The notes under the pieces were generated by a model. It was not told the DNA's origin and searched no databases. It saw only the letters and a list, made by a program, of their open reading frames with translations. Positions 1 through 10,506 of a stretch of DNA of 50,000 nt are shown piece by piece. Source of the DNA: Halisarca cf. caerulea (taxonomy: Eukaryota > Porifera > Demospongiae > Chondrillida > Halisarcidae); contig CAUJGJ010000444.1 in assembly GCA_963170055.1 (NCBI GenBank), positions 4,083,118 to 4,133,117 on the forward strand, written 5' to 3'. Both the position numbers and the translations under genes were made by a program. The stretch's first letter is position 1. The number at the start of each line of letters is the position of its first letter.

Positions 1-618
1 TCTCCCTCATTGGAAAGGCAGGCAATACATTATATATGCTGTGTGCATCCAGAACACAGGACTGCTACGGAATCCACAAACATGACATGGTCTTACCAAA
101 CTTTAGCTGAATCACACGATAGCCATAAGATTCTGGTTGAAAGATAAAGTCACCATCCATTAACATGTATGTGGTGCTGTTTCTGTTCCTCACTAAATAT
201 TTGTGCTCTACCCTTCATAGCTGATGCATCATAAATTTCTTTCATTGTCTCACAGTCACCCAGGATGATCTTTGTCTTTGCATACATCACTAAATATAGT
301 GGTCAATGACATATTAAAAAGAGTATAAAATTTATTCTCATGACAATCACTGGTTGTCCTTATCATGCAGCTGGCCCGACTGCTTTGTTTTCAGAGGCAG
401 CAACTCTTTTGGTCCAGGAGCAGATCTAGAAGCCATTTCAAGTTGAGGTGTCAACTCATGACTCAGTGGATAGGCTGATTGATAAAGTTGTGTTGCTGAC
501 AGTCAACATGCCATTGGTTGCTGATAATCGGTATGGTTTTATGTTAGTGGCTGATACCTTAGCTTCAGGCTGGCTCTTCACTAACTTTCTGTGTAATCAA
601 TTCAGAGCATGGGCCAAA
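1..618. other. No clear gene; possible decayed coding patch
   Basis: No intact gene is seen. On the plus strand, one frame from about 358 to 620 is open apart from a single TAG near 427 and lacks an ATG, so it could be a decayed exon or mobile-element remnant. I do not recognise the peptide. The rest is AT-rich sequence without an evident repeat. Confidence 0.2.
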
Positions 619-708
619 TTATAAAGGATAAGGTATGCAAACCTGTATACATAGAATTTCTGTTACAATACACACTATAGCAGCTATTCTTGCCCACTGC
701 ATGCATAC

Positions 709-1047
709 CTTTTCAGAATCAGAAGAGCTATAAGACTCAGAATCTAGATCTGAGTCAGAGTCAGGCCCTACTCCCAACCTCAGGTTGTCTCCAGGAATGT
801 GGAGCATATTCAGGTAATTTCCAATCGTCCACAGCTTGGATTCATCTTTGACTTTACTCAAACCATTGACCACTTTAGCCCCATTTGCTCTGAATATACA
901 GCATGTCTTACTGTTCAGATCAACCAAATCCTGAAACTTAGCTTTCATCAATGACACTAGTTCTTTATATCCACAATCCCTTCTAACAACTAGTTCAATG
1001 TAGCCAGTGACTTTCTTGTGAATATCGCGCAGATGTGTTATGTCCAA
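709..1047 (-). CDS. Putative first exon, acidic-tailed hypothetical protein
   Basis: ATG at 1047 opens 113 codons on the minus strand that end exactly at an AAG|GTATGC donor (exon end 709). The peptide is lysine- and leucine-rich and ends in a serine/aspartate/glutamate tract (repeated SD and DSDS). I do not recognise a domain. No downstream exon can be assigned in bases 1-700. Because length is a multiple of three up to a good donor, this is more likely a real first exon than chance, but the rest of the gene lies outside the window or is decayed. Confidence 0.4.
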
Positions 1048-1252
1048 ATCCAGCCAAAAGTGCGACGTTATCTGGCTTCACGCAATGAATTTCATTATAG
1101 CGGGTAAGGGGTGGGTTTGTCATGCGCTTGTAGTTTGTTTTAGTGATGATGTCATGTGCAAGTGGAACGTATACACGAGTATACGAGAAAGAAGTTCGAG
1201 GAACATGTGACAACATGTGAAAGCAGCTTTGTTCGACAAGAAAATTTCATCG

Positions 1253-1540
1253 AAAAAGGCGGTGGTAGAAATCTCGGCTTTTGGGTTTGAAACTGCGATA
1301 TATTATTAGTAAGGGACTGAACCCTCAGAATCGAATCTTGGGGCATCATGCGTTGCTCCTCTCAGTTTATGTCCAACGTTTTGTAAATGGGAACCTTGTT
1401 TTCGGGCAGAAACCCCTGGACATAACAGCCGTGGAGTGGAGGATCACTGCCCAAGATTCGATTTAGTAAATTTTCAATCTGTGCTTTCTTTTGAACCTAC
1501 TTTTGTGTCCAAAAGCCGAGATCCTAACCACCGCCTTTTT
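1253..1540. repeat. Foldback / MITE-like element with long inverted termini
   Basis: Arms at 1253-1284 and 1509-1540 are inverted copies (core GGCGGTGGTAGAAATCTCGG and its complement, few mismatches). A second internal inverted pair, AATCGAATCTTGGG at 1329-1342 and its exact complement at 1450-1463, shows that much of the element is palindromic. Flanking A and T runs extend the arms slightly. No target duplication could be assigned. Short ORFs crossing it are taken as by-products. Confidence 0.6.
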
Positions 1541-1555
1541 GCCTTTTGAAATTTT

Positions 1556-2205
1556 TCTGTATGGTGTAAAGAAAACTGACCACACGCAAGTTGCAGAGGT
1601 TAAAACTAGCTTTTGTTGCTTTTGAAGCCAAGTACATATATGGCAGATGCCGTCTTGACTATTTTCAGAAAGTCTACTTACAGGACAAAGAACAAAGCGA
1701 AAAATTATAGTAACTCGAAGACTTCCGCCATTTTGTTTTATGTCCAGAATTTGGACATAACATACCTGCGCGTTTGGCTGACATTGGATTTTCCAAACGG
1801 CAAACTGAGATCTAAACAGAAGGCATGAAATCATTGACCCTTTGAAATTGTCAAATTAATGCTCTTGTATACAGTATTGCTTGTAAACAACTGTTTAATA
1901 AATGCATGGCCCTGTGAAGATATGCAATTTTATAAATCTATGATGGTAAATGAATATAACACTTAGTCTACGTAAGTCACACTCAGTCTGGATACTAACT
2001 TAATAATAGTGTATATACAGCTTTTATACATTATACTTATTGAAACCATGTCTTGTGCTCTTCAAATTCACTGGCTGTTTTCTCTTGAGGTGCTTTCTAC
2101 CTGTTGTTGCTATGGCATCAGTGGTAGTTGATCCTATTGTTACAATAAACAGTTATTATAATATTATTATTGAGGTTGCATTTATAATGACCGTGGGCTT
2201 CGCAA
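1556..2205. other. Gene-free stretch
   Basis: AT-rich sequence with short overlapping ORFs that share no recognisable motif. A short inverted pair around TATGTCCAGAATTTGGACATA lies near 1738-1759. Nothing else is supported. Confidence 0.3.
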
Positions 2206-2207
2206 GA

Positions 2208-2327
2208 CTTACTTAACTTTTTCGCCAATTTTTGGGCATGAGTGACTATATCAGCCGTAGAGAGACTAGGAATGGCATTGCTTGAATCATCACTCTCACT
2301 TGAACCGGCTTCAAGCAACATAGACAA
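2208..2327 (-). CDS. Putative short first exon, hypothetical
   Basis: ATG at 2327 starts about 40 minus-strand codons rich in Ser, Asp and Glu, reaching a TTAA|GTAAGT donor at about 2208. No family is recognised. It sits upstream of, and divergent from, the integrase-core gene at 2965, so the 2330-2960 interval could be a shared promoter region. It may belong to the same gene as the exon at 709-1047, but no phase test is possible without the exons between. Confidence 0.35.
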
Positions 2328-2964
2328 TTCTTGAACAATTTTTTCACTTTATTGTTTTTGCACATTCTCCACGTGGCGCGTGAGAGCAAGCACTTCCTGT
2401 CGTCACCTTGGCCCAGTTACGAGCATCATTGTGTTGTGGACTCGGCTATCTATTGTAATATCTCGGCCTGGCTATCCTGTATCTCGGTGCGGTTGTCGTA
2501 TTTCTCGCGGCTTGGTTGATTAGCTCGCCTCGCTATATTTTCCGTCTCGACTACTGCAGCTACGTTTCAGGTTCTCAGTCCGGCTAGACAAATACAGTTC
2601 CTTCATAATAATATCTCGGATTAACTTTAAATCTGCATTTCTCGACTCGAAGACTGCATTTCTTGGCTCGGGTATAGCATTTATCGGCTCGGCGAATTGC
2701 TATGGTGGCTGAGAAATATAATTTTCTGATTCCAACCTCGTGGCGGCCGATTCCGATTCTGACCTCATGGCGGCCGATTCCGATTCCGACTTCATGACGG
2801 CTGCTTCGTCGTCACGACATATTACAGCACTCGCTTGCTGTTTTATGTGGCGTATCCATAATGAGTCCTTATCAGTCAGCCACCTTAATTGTTACTGTTC
2901 ACAATAATTAGTGTCTTGTTATAGGACCATTGAAGTTAATATAATATTAGAATCTTGTACTAAA
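2328..2964. other. CG-richer upstream region with TCTCGG and GATTCC repeats
   Basis: The interval has repeated TCTCGGCT-like words (2455-2700) and a roughly 27-bp tandem pair containing GCGGCCGATTCCGATTC at about 2742-2805. It separates a minus-strand ATG (2327) from a plus-strand ATG (2965), so a promoter role is plausible. No TATA box or specific factor site can be defended. Confidence 0.25.
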
Positions 2965-3336
2965 ATGGCTGACGCGAACATAGCCGAAGGTGCATGTATT
3001 GCGTTTAGTGCAGTACTGATCTTTGGCTTTGGCTGTGGAGAGATGCTTGGTAAATTGCAAGCAATGCTAATATTGTACTTTTCTCAGAAGTATTGGTACA
3101 GCAATTTTATTCGTGGAAGCCTTACAAAGACATTCTGAGCTACTTAGAGATGAGGCATGGCTTAAAGAAGAGGTGCAAATTTAACTGCAGTAAATGACCA
3201 CAAGTATTCAATATGAACCTCAATCAATTCTTTTCTAGTTTACCATGGTTGAAGGACAAGTTTAAGAAACTTGGTCTTACGAGGCGTGGTCGAATCCGAA
3301 GGCAACCCCTTAATATTGATGCTGCTAACACTTAAG
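2965..3336 (+). pseudogene. Integrase-core (DDE) gene, 5' exons, separated by insertion
   Basis: Three exons fit in phase: 2965-3049, 3088-3172 and 3239-3336. The first intron would be only 38 bp and is the weakest call, since unspliced reading is also open. The spliced peptide has a helix-turn-helix-like N-terminus with the motif pattern SYLEMRHG..KKSLPWLKDK then LGLTRRGRIRR. As I recall it, this precedes the integrase core in a multi-copy animal family found in fish, cnidarians and sponges. A TAA at 3333-3335, just before the apparent GTGAAT donor, suggests the copy is dead. The remaining exons lie about 15 kb away at 18274-21649, because nested mobile elements occupy the intron. Confidence 0.55.
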
Positions 3337-3679
3337 GTGAATGTTATCAGGATTATGTATTGTAGCATCCAGTTGTAAAATGAGGGGCGAATGGTGGTTA
3401 AAACTCTTTGAATATGACATTGTATGTGTATGTATAGAATATTTATGTATGCAGGTGCGCGGATATATGTATATGTGTGGATAGCATAATGTACATATTT
3501 AATACTTATCTGCCTGCCTGCCTGCCTGCCTGTCCGCATATATACATTAAACTTACATAAGACAATCAAAAGACTATACTATATATACTACATATATATG
3601 TATATATACTATACACATACATATATACATACACATATAATCTTACACATGTACAGAACAAACACGATAAAAAAAGTAG
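3337..3679. other. Intron sequence and AT-rich tail of the retroelement
   Basis: After the last 5' exon of the integrase-core gene comes about 230 bp of intron, including a (TGCC)n tract near 3510-3530. Then follows a TA/CATA-rich low-complexity run (3570-3650), directly beyond the C-terminal stop of the minus-strand retroelement. The run is plausibly its 3' tail. Confidence 0.4.
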
Positions 3680-4212
3680 TCAATCAACAGAACAAAAGTC
3701 ATTAGCATGCATAGTTCCAAGGATGCCCATAGCATTGGATCTTTGTACGGCCACTGAAAGTCTTTGGGTCAGATGCTGCCAAGCCAAGGCCTCACCTGTG
3801 TGACTTTTAATCCGCAGTGCAAGCTCCCGGATAAAGTGAAGGGTCTCCGATCCAAAGGAGCCCCCTGTTTCAATGGATACCGGTGCGAAGATGTGGGAGG
3901 CTTCCAGATATCGGTACTGTTCCGCCTTACGGGCTTCTGCAGCATCAGCCACTGCACCCGCACGGACTGAGGCCAAGGAGGTATAAGACGGAGCATAAGT
4001 GTCCGGACATGTGGTGTCCCAGATGAGAGGGCGACCATACTTCCAAGGGAGACAGGTTACACCATCTGGGCGTTTGCCATCCAGGCGGCTAAGTCCATGA
4101 GGCTCTGTTTGGCTTGGAACACCCGCTGCTGCGAGAGACCTGGAGATGACGTCATTAACGCAGTTGTGGCGGGGGTGGCGTCCAAGAGTCCTTCTGCAAC
4201 TCAGGCCGTCGC
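3680..4212 (-). pseudogene. Non-LTR retroelement ORF, C-terminal part
   Basis: Read on the minus strand this encodes the C-terminal end of a reverse transcriptase polyprotein. A Cys/His segment (GLSC then GRHPRHN) is followed by a KRPDGVT...W..GRPLIWDTT pattern, which I read as a PD-(D/E)XK-like endonuclease domain. The end carries FAPVSIETGG...F..EL..RI and a GILGTM-type terminus. One frameshift near 4105-4110 breaks the frame. The N-terminal part lies at 15001-17455. The two pieces join in frame across element X (4213-15000) if one copy of its GC target dinucleotide is removed, so they were once one insertion. Confidence 0.75.
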
Positions 4213-4228
4213 ATGTGGGACATGTCCA

Positions 4229-5142
4229 TTCGCACTTGAATGGCTTCCGAAAGTCGGCGATTTTGTTGCTAACAAATTCGCTTTTTCTCTCTTATACGTA
4301 TCAGAAATGGCAAGCAACCACATTTAGGCTGTATGAACACATTCAAGCTACACATTTAACTATTTTTCAACCAAATTTTCTGTCAATCGTTCGAATACTT
4401 GCCGCTTTTCCAAGCAGCTGTATTTAGCAGTTATTCCTCTCAAGTAAATCTAATCTTAGGCCTACAGACACAGAATATGGACTAAACTGTCCCTAATAAG
4501 GCTACCCAATATTCTACCGATGGGGATTTTGTTTACTGAAATAGTTTTCAAGATAATCAACAAATACTAAAAATGTACTAAAATAACCAGCAATTACTCT
4601 TTGGAAACTCGCGGTATCAAAATCCCCATCGGTGAAAAGTTGAAGCGTTTGATATAGATTACAGTAAAACACTCAGAAGCTTCCTACGTTGATCCGCTGA
4701 TTTACTTGACGACATGGCATTTTGCAAGAAGGATTTGCTTAGCTAAGGGCCGATTATCACATGACGGTCATGTGACATGAGCTGTGACGTAATCGCATAT
4801 TGCCCTTACTGAAGTGTTTGAAGTGTTTGATCTCTGCAATGATCGATGCGTCGCAAGCGAGAGGAACTCAGTAGAGGAAGAACATTAGGCAAAGAAGAGA
4901 GACAGTTTAGCGAAGTATAATATCGGCGGTTTAAGAGAAGCGAACTGGATATTCAGCACCCGATCGACGACATCGAAGAACAAGCTGCGTAATCTTTGTT
5001 TGATCTTGAATTCAAATCGAAAAGTCGGTTTTACTAACTTGAGTTCCTTATAAAAGAACGATTGATCTATGTTCGAGCCTTCAAAACGCGCTTTAAGCCT
5101 ATCATCAACTGCAAAATAGCAGGGCGATTTCGCCGTGAATTA
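4229..5142. other. Left internal part of element X
   Basis: No coding sequence is recognised. A 16-bp perfect inverted repeat, ACCGATGGGGATTTTG at 4516-4531 with its complement at 4618-4633, forms a 118-bp hairpin. A palindrome around TCACATGACGGTCATGTGA lies near 4757-4775. Confidence 0.4.
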
Positions 5143-5350
5143 CACTAGAAAAAATATTTTCTAATTTATAGAAGGTTTTTTCTAAAATTTAGAAGACAGA
5201 CCACTAAAGTTTAGAAATATGAGTACTTGCAGTGGTGAGCCTTTAAATTACTAAAAACTAGAAGAAGCACTAAAAATCTAGTAGTAAACGACTAGAAATT
5301 AGACCATATCCTAAAGTTCAGACAATTTACTATTATTAATTTAGTATAGC
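5143..5350. repeat. Left terminal and subterminal repeats of the CACTA element
   Basis: CACTAG terminus followed by repeated motifs such as ACTAAAGTTTAG, ACTAAAAACTAG, CTAAAAATCTAG and CTAGAAATTAG in both orientations. Dense subterminal motifs like these are expected transposase-binding sites in CACTA elements. Confidence 0.65.
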
Positions 5351-5520
5351 TAAAATAATGAAATTTTCTGCGGTTACGTACAAAAAACCACAAAGTTAAA
5401 CACATTCAATTACCACGACATGATAAATTTAAAGAACTATTATATCATACGATGTCATAAGTTTTTAAAAAGAACACAAAACAACAGCAAGCTTCAAGTC
5501 TGCTAAAAAGATGTCATGAC

Positions 5521-8293
5521 TTAGTAAAACAATGATAGCTGTGTTTGTAAGTCACATTGACCATCCAACACTGTTACATCACTGTTACCATCACTTGCAT
5601 CGATATCGATTCCCTCTTCTTCTTCATCATTATCCTTAAACTTTTTCTTCTTTTGGCCTTCTGATTCTGCCACTGACATCTCCCTTTGCTCCTGTAGGCA
5701 TGACACAGTGCGGAAAAGATTCATGTATGCAGTGGAATGATGCCTTGTTTCCACAATGCCCAACAGCTTTTCCTGCATAAATTCCATTGCCTCCTTCACA
5801 CTAGGGTTGTACTCAATTTGGAAGAGATGGCAAAAACCAATAAGGACCAGCAACATGTTGATGACTGCAAAGCCACTGTGCATCTTGAACTGAATTTTCC
5901 CATTGCACACTAATGCACACTCTTTACAGGCAGTAACTGGACCAGATACCAAAATATAAGGGTCAGTTACACCTTTCATTGATTGAGCACCTGAAGTGAA
6001 ATCCTATACACAAAGAGAATTTGGGTAATTATACCAAGAATGCATATGTATAGCATGTACAATAATTTTGCATGAACTGCAAAATGAATTAATGTGGTAA
6101 CATTGCCAACCTCTGAAAAGGATATTATTAGGGACAGCCTCTCCTTGGTAGTCAACTTGCATCCCTTGGGCCTTATCTTCTGAATGAGTAATCTTAAACA
6201 TGGTATGTCCAATTCTTCAAAATAGACAATAGTCCATATTAGATATATGCATATATCACACTCCTTGCATCACACAACCCAAGTTCCATGTAACAAACCT
6301 GTGTCGTCATCTATGTCTTCTAACAGACCATCTTCTGTGAAAGCATGGTACAAGGCAGGTAGCAAGGAATCTCTCCATTTGCTATGCACTGCTGAAACTT
6401 TTGCCATTACTTCATGGATTTCCTCAAATTTGATTCCACCACACCGATGGAAAAGATCTTGCAAAATCTGTAGTTCACAATTGGATTATACGTACACATT
6501 GACGCAATGTATGGCATTGCATACATATACATGAGAATAAGTCGAATACATTCAATGGCACATACATATATTATGTTATAAACACAAAATTATATAATAA
6601 TAATAATATTCACTTACAAAAACTGGTTCCTTAAAGCAGGGAAATTTCGTCAGTGTGTTTGCGATGCCACTAGCACTTTGTGGGGTGCATTCTTTTTTGC
6701 GAATCTGGAAAGTAAGTGACAGGAAACGGACAATTTTGTCAGGGTTCCAAGTCTTCTTGTGTCGCTCCAATTCTTTGAAGAGCTCCTTCAAGTGCTCCTT
6801 CTCAAGAGCCAAATCGTCTTCCAAATCAATGTCTGCAGTTGGAGAGTTGGTCGCTGCCTTAACCCTCTTCTTGATCTGTCCACTGAAAATCCTATCTTGA
6901 TGGTCATTGTTCTGAAACCACTTTATTATCTGTTTGTTCAAGCTTGCCTATATATATATTTAAGAGATACATTTCACAAAGTGCTAGCTTGCATGCATGA
7001 GCTTATTTCATTTCATAACTTACGTATGGTTGCCCTGCTACCCCTACAGATGGTGGGTCACCAAGACTTTTAGGAGCTAAGCTATACAGCTTCTTACTCA
7101 GTTCCTTTTTGCCTTCCTGGGTAATAGCCATCCCCCCTTGTCTACAGTGACCTTTGAAGGACCTGCAAGCTTCCCGTATTAGCTTGTTTCGTTTTGCTGC
7201 TGTGAGAAATGCATCCCTTTTGATAGCATCTTTGATGTCTGGAGAAAATTCTGTAAAGTCAAAGCCTACAAGTGATTGATCCACACTCCGTTTCCTGGAT
7301 TTGGATGACGGACCTGAATCACTTGAATGGTGAGAATCGCATGACGTGCTTGGGTGCCTCTTGGATGTTGCATCAGAGACTATAGAAGAATTGCAATGTG
7401 AGATACCTACGACACTACTACAGGCTGAATCATTCAGCTGATCCCTGCGGCATTCCTGTATGTGCTTGTATAGCTTGACACCAGTTACAAATTGGTCATC
7501 GCGAGGAAACAGGACAGCAAGGTCTTCACGACTCAAGCTGCAGAACAATGCTCCATCTATTCCTTTATCTGTAGATGGAAGGGGAATCAATACAGAACAC
7601 TCAGTCTGGTTATATAGATGCCTGCATATACTTACGTGCATGTGTAATAAATCTCACCATGCAGAAGGAAATATGGTTATAAATTAACTTTGCAGCCATG
7701 CATGACTAAGGGACTAACACCATAATATTACTCATTTCATCAGTTTGAGACTGAGTTCTTTCTCTGGGCCTACGCTACTTTTTAGTATAGAATATGTGAA
7801 TATAGAATTGTACAAATGGGAACAGTGAAAATTTGATAAGAAATACAATGATATACCAATTTAATTGTAGGGATGAAATACTGCTGGACAACATAGGGTT
7901 ATAAAATGGGTAAATTTTAAACTGTGGGATAATTCAGGACAGTGGGTCAAAACTAGCAGTGTCAACTACAAACTATATATACACATTGTTGTCTCTTTGA
8001 ATTGCTGAGTGGGAGTTATGTAGTATCAAGTATGTAGACAGCTTTACCCTAGTTTTCAAATTGTCCGCGGCTTCAAGTTATCCGTTGCTGACTGAAAACA
8101 TTAATTGATACTCGACCCTATACCACTGAGCTGAAACAACTAAAATTGACGGTCAACTACTTACAAATACATCAAGAGAAACCGCCTACGACTCACTTTT
8201 GAAATTACTTGCTTCCTCAGATCCTACAAGGCCACTTTCAGCTAAGTAGTCTGCAAGTTCACACGAAGAAAAATCTTTCACTTTGGACGCCAT
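5521..8293 (-). CDS. SAM-domain protein carried by the CACTA element
   Basis: Six exons on the minus strand fit in phase with consensus donors and acceptors: 8197-8293, 7024-7568, 6618-6911, 6299-6467, 6111-6179 and 5521-5990. They total 1644 bp, giving 547 aa plus a TAA stop. Residues 1 to about 75 form a SAM-like domain, split by the first intron: helices around CELADYLAESGL, then GIDGALFCSLSREDL and KLYKHIQECR. A Ser-rich linker follows, then an Arg/Lys-rich helical region, and a C-terminal part containing PYILVSG and an acidic Lys/Glu tail near residues 520-540. The layout resembles the multi-copy SAMD3-like proteins of fish and invertebrates, from memory. SAM domains usually mediate protein-protein or RNA contacts. 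The gene lies inside a transposon and shares an upstream gap with the transposase gene, so it is probably element cargo or a second element protein. Confidence 0.8.
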
Positions 8294-8372
8294 TTTCAAA
8301 AGCCCGCTCAAAAGCAAATTTTAAATTTAAAGAGAACTGCACTGCGCTTGCGTGGTGTAGCGCGAGAGTAAA
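8294..8372. promoter_or_regulatory. Bidirectional promoter gap of the CACTA element
   Basis: Only 79 bp separate the minus-strand ATG of the SAM gene (8293) from the plus-strand ATG of the zinc-finger/transposase gene (8373). No TATA box is evident. Both genes must be driven from this gap or from within each other's first exons. Confidence 0.45.
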
Positions 8373-8817
8373 ATGGCGACTAAATGTGAGAATCCTGAGT
8401 CGCAATCGCTGTCATTTACGAACTTGAAATTCACTACTTGGTCCTGTAAATCAAGTGGAGAATGCGCCGCGTCTTTTGAAACTCTCTATGAACTCGTTTC
8501 TCATATGAGGAGTTGTCATAGCGAGTCGAGAATTAGCTGTGAGATTGATGATTGTCAGGAAAGATTTTCATCGCCGAGTGTTTGGTACTGGCACATCCGA
8601 AGAAAGCATTTTTCTCTTTATCAAGATAGAGGCACATACAGAAAGCGGAAGTTTGAGGTTGTTTTGGGCGAATCCAGTGTTATTGAGAGGAATAGTGGGC
8701 CCGCATTACTGAGCTGGCCAAGTTAGTCAGTTATAGTTAGTTAGCTGTTATTATTAGGAAGACCTGTCAGTATATGGCTGGTCCTACAAAGTTACATTAC
8801 AGCAATGCTATACAATC

Positions 8818-9330
8818 AATCAAATCAATCAATCAATCAATATTATTAAAGTGCACCATGCCCATTGGCACTAGGGCGTAGTTTGGCCCCATGCAGCACT
8901 TACACAAAGCAAAATATATACACAAATAAAAACATGAAATAGGGCTAGCTGAACCTTGCATGCCACATACTCAAAATACTAGACAATAGTTCATAGTTTA
9001 TACATGCAGCCGACAGTATGGATGCCGTAGGATCCTGTGCACTGTATTTGTCCCTATTCCGCTGCATCCAGGCCTCCAACTGACTTCGGTGGGATTTCCA
9101 TGCTACACATCTCATCATCCAATGTTCCACATCTTCCACCTCTCCACTGCCACATTCCTTGCACACCCTCTCCTCTCTGGCCACATCTCTCCATCTTCCT
9201 GTCTCGATCTGTAAACCTGCTGTGCCTCCTCTCAGCTTCATCATCACTCTCCTATCTGCCCTTCTCATCACTCTTGCACACTTCGACCACTCTCCCAACT
9301 CCATACACATTGTGTACCATTCCTGTTTAA
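8818..9330 (-). mobile_element. LINE 3'-end fragment inside a CACTA intron
   Basis: The minus-strand ORF at 8945-9310 has the zinc-knuckle C-terminus typical of LINE reverse transcriptases: an LRGGTAGLQIETGRW stretch, then C..CGSGEVEDVEHW...C. It is followed on the minus strand by a (TTGA)n tail (plus-strand AATC repeats at 8816-8842). The fragment is severely 5'-truncated and lies in intron 1 of the transposase gene. Confidence 0.7.
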
Positions 9331-9553
9331 CAATATTAATATAATATGCATGTGTATATGTTAGTCTAAGTGTATATGTGTTAGAGTATGTGTTTGAGTA
9401 TTAGAGTATTAGAGTATTAGAGTGTCAGAGTATGTGTAATTGTGTGTATTGTGTGTACATTCACAAATCGCATATAATTATAATAATAATATTATTATCA
9501 TTCTTATCGTAAAGAATAATATATTAATATTATTGAACAGGAATGGTACACAA
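9310..9553. repeat. 33-bp inverted repeat at the LINE truncation point
   Basis: The arm at 9310-9342 is repeated in inverted orientation at 9521-9553 with two mismatches. The left arm includes the last recognisable bases of the LINE fragment, so the right arm is an inverted partial copy. Between the arms lies AT-rich and GT-rich simple sequence. Confidence 0.65.
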
Positions 9554-9561
9554 TGTATAAC

Positions 9562-10506
9562 ATTGCTATAATTATAATTAATACCTAAGCATTCTCCATT
9601 CCTAATATATTGGCAAGGCCTAATACTACCCTCTACCTGTACCTTACTTTCACTCCTTCCTCTATCTCCACTTACATACCCTTACACTACCAGGGACTCT
9701 TCTGTTTGTAGCCATTTATAGTACACTACCCAACTTACCTCTCTTGGGGGTTAATCAGATCATGAATGCCCCCTTACTTGGTATAAAAGGAGCAGGCTGC
9801 TCCCCAGGCACCTTAGTGTATGCCTACACGTAGGTTATATATACACACCGGAGGCGACCTTTGACCTGCAACCCATAGGCATAATAAACCTGGGGAAACA
9901 GCCCACACCCTTTTCACGTTACTCACAGGTAACGGAGATAAAAAAAATAGCAAGAAGAAAAGAATTGCAGTCTTGTTTAGCCGCACGCTTAAATCCGCTG
10001 ACAGCTGCTTGCAGGCACACGAGGCAGTGTACTGCGCATGCTCAGAGTTACGTTTTCCTGCGCATGCGTGGTTGTTGCGACTGGGCGCGCCCATTACAAA
10101 TGCTGGGTATTAACTACGATCAACTTTGTTAATCTACATTGTAACCTTCTATGACCAGTCATATACATACTGACGGTATCATATAGTGTATATGACAATC
10201 AAATATGATACCGTCCAGCATACTATTTGATTGCTATATGGTTTTGTTTACTGTACCCCATGCACCACATATACATCCCTTTTGTATTATGCATTGTAGC
10301 ATGCCTTAATTGCCAGGTCTTCGTAATTGACATTGTATATGGTATTATTCAGATAACTTTGACAATTCAGTGCAGCCAGAACAGCAAATACTACATGTAT
10401 GCATACCATGCACATGCCATTGCATACGTACTTCCAATTTGAAAGTACTACAATAATGAATGAAAATTGCCATAGAACATAATAACTATATATCTTATTA
10501 CTAAAG
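9562..10506. other. Intron 1 of the CACTA transposase gene, remainder
   Basis: No coding exon is recognised. A 13-bp perfect hairpin, GACGGTATCATAT with its complement (about 10172-10213), is the only clear structure. A minus-strand ORF over 9813-10094 is low in family signal and is not called. Confidence 0.35.

Noticed and set aside
9813..10094. 93-aa minus-strand ORF with a hydrophobic stretch
   Set aside because: It lies in the transposase intron and shows no family signal; probably chance.
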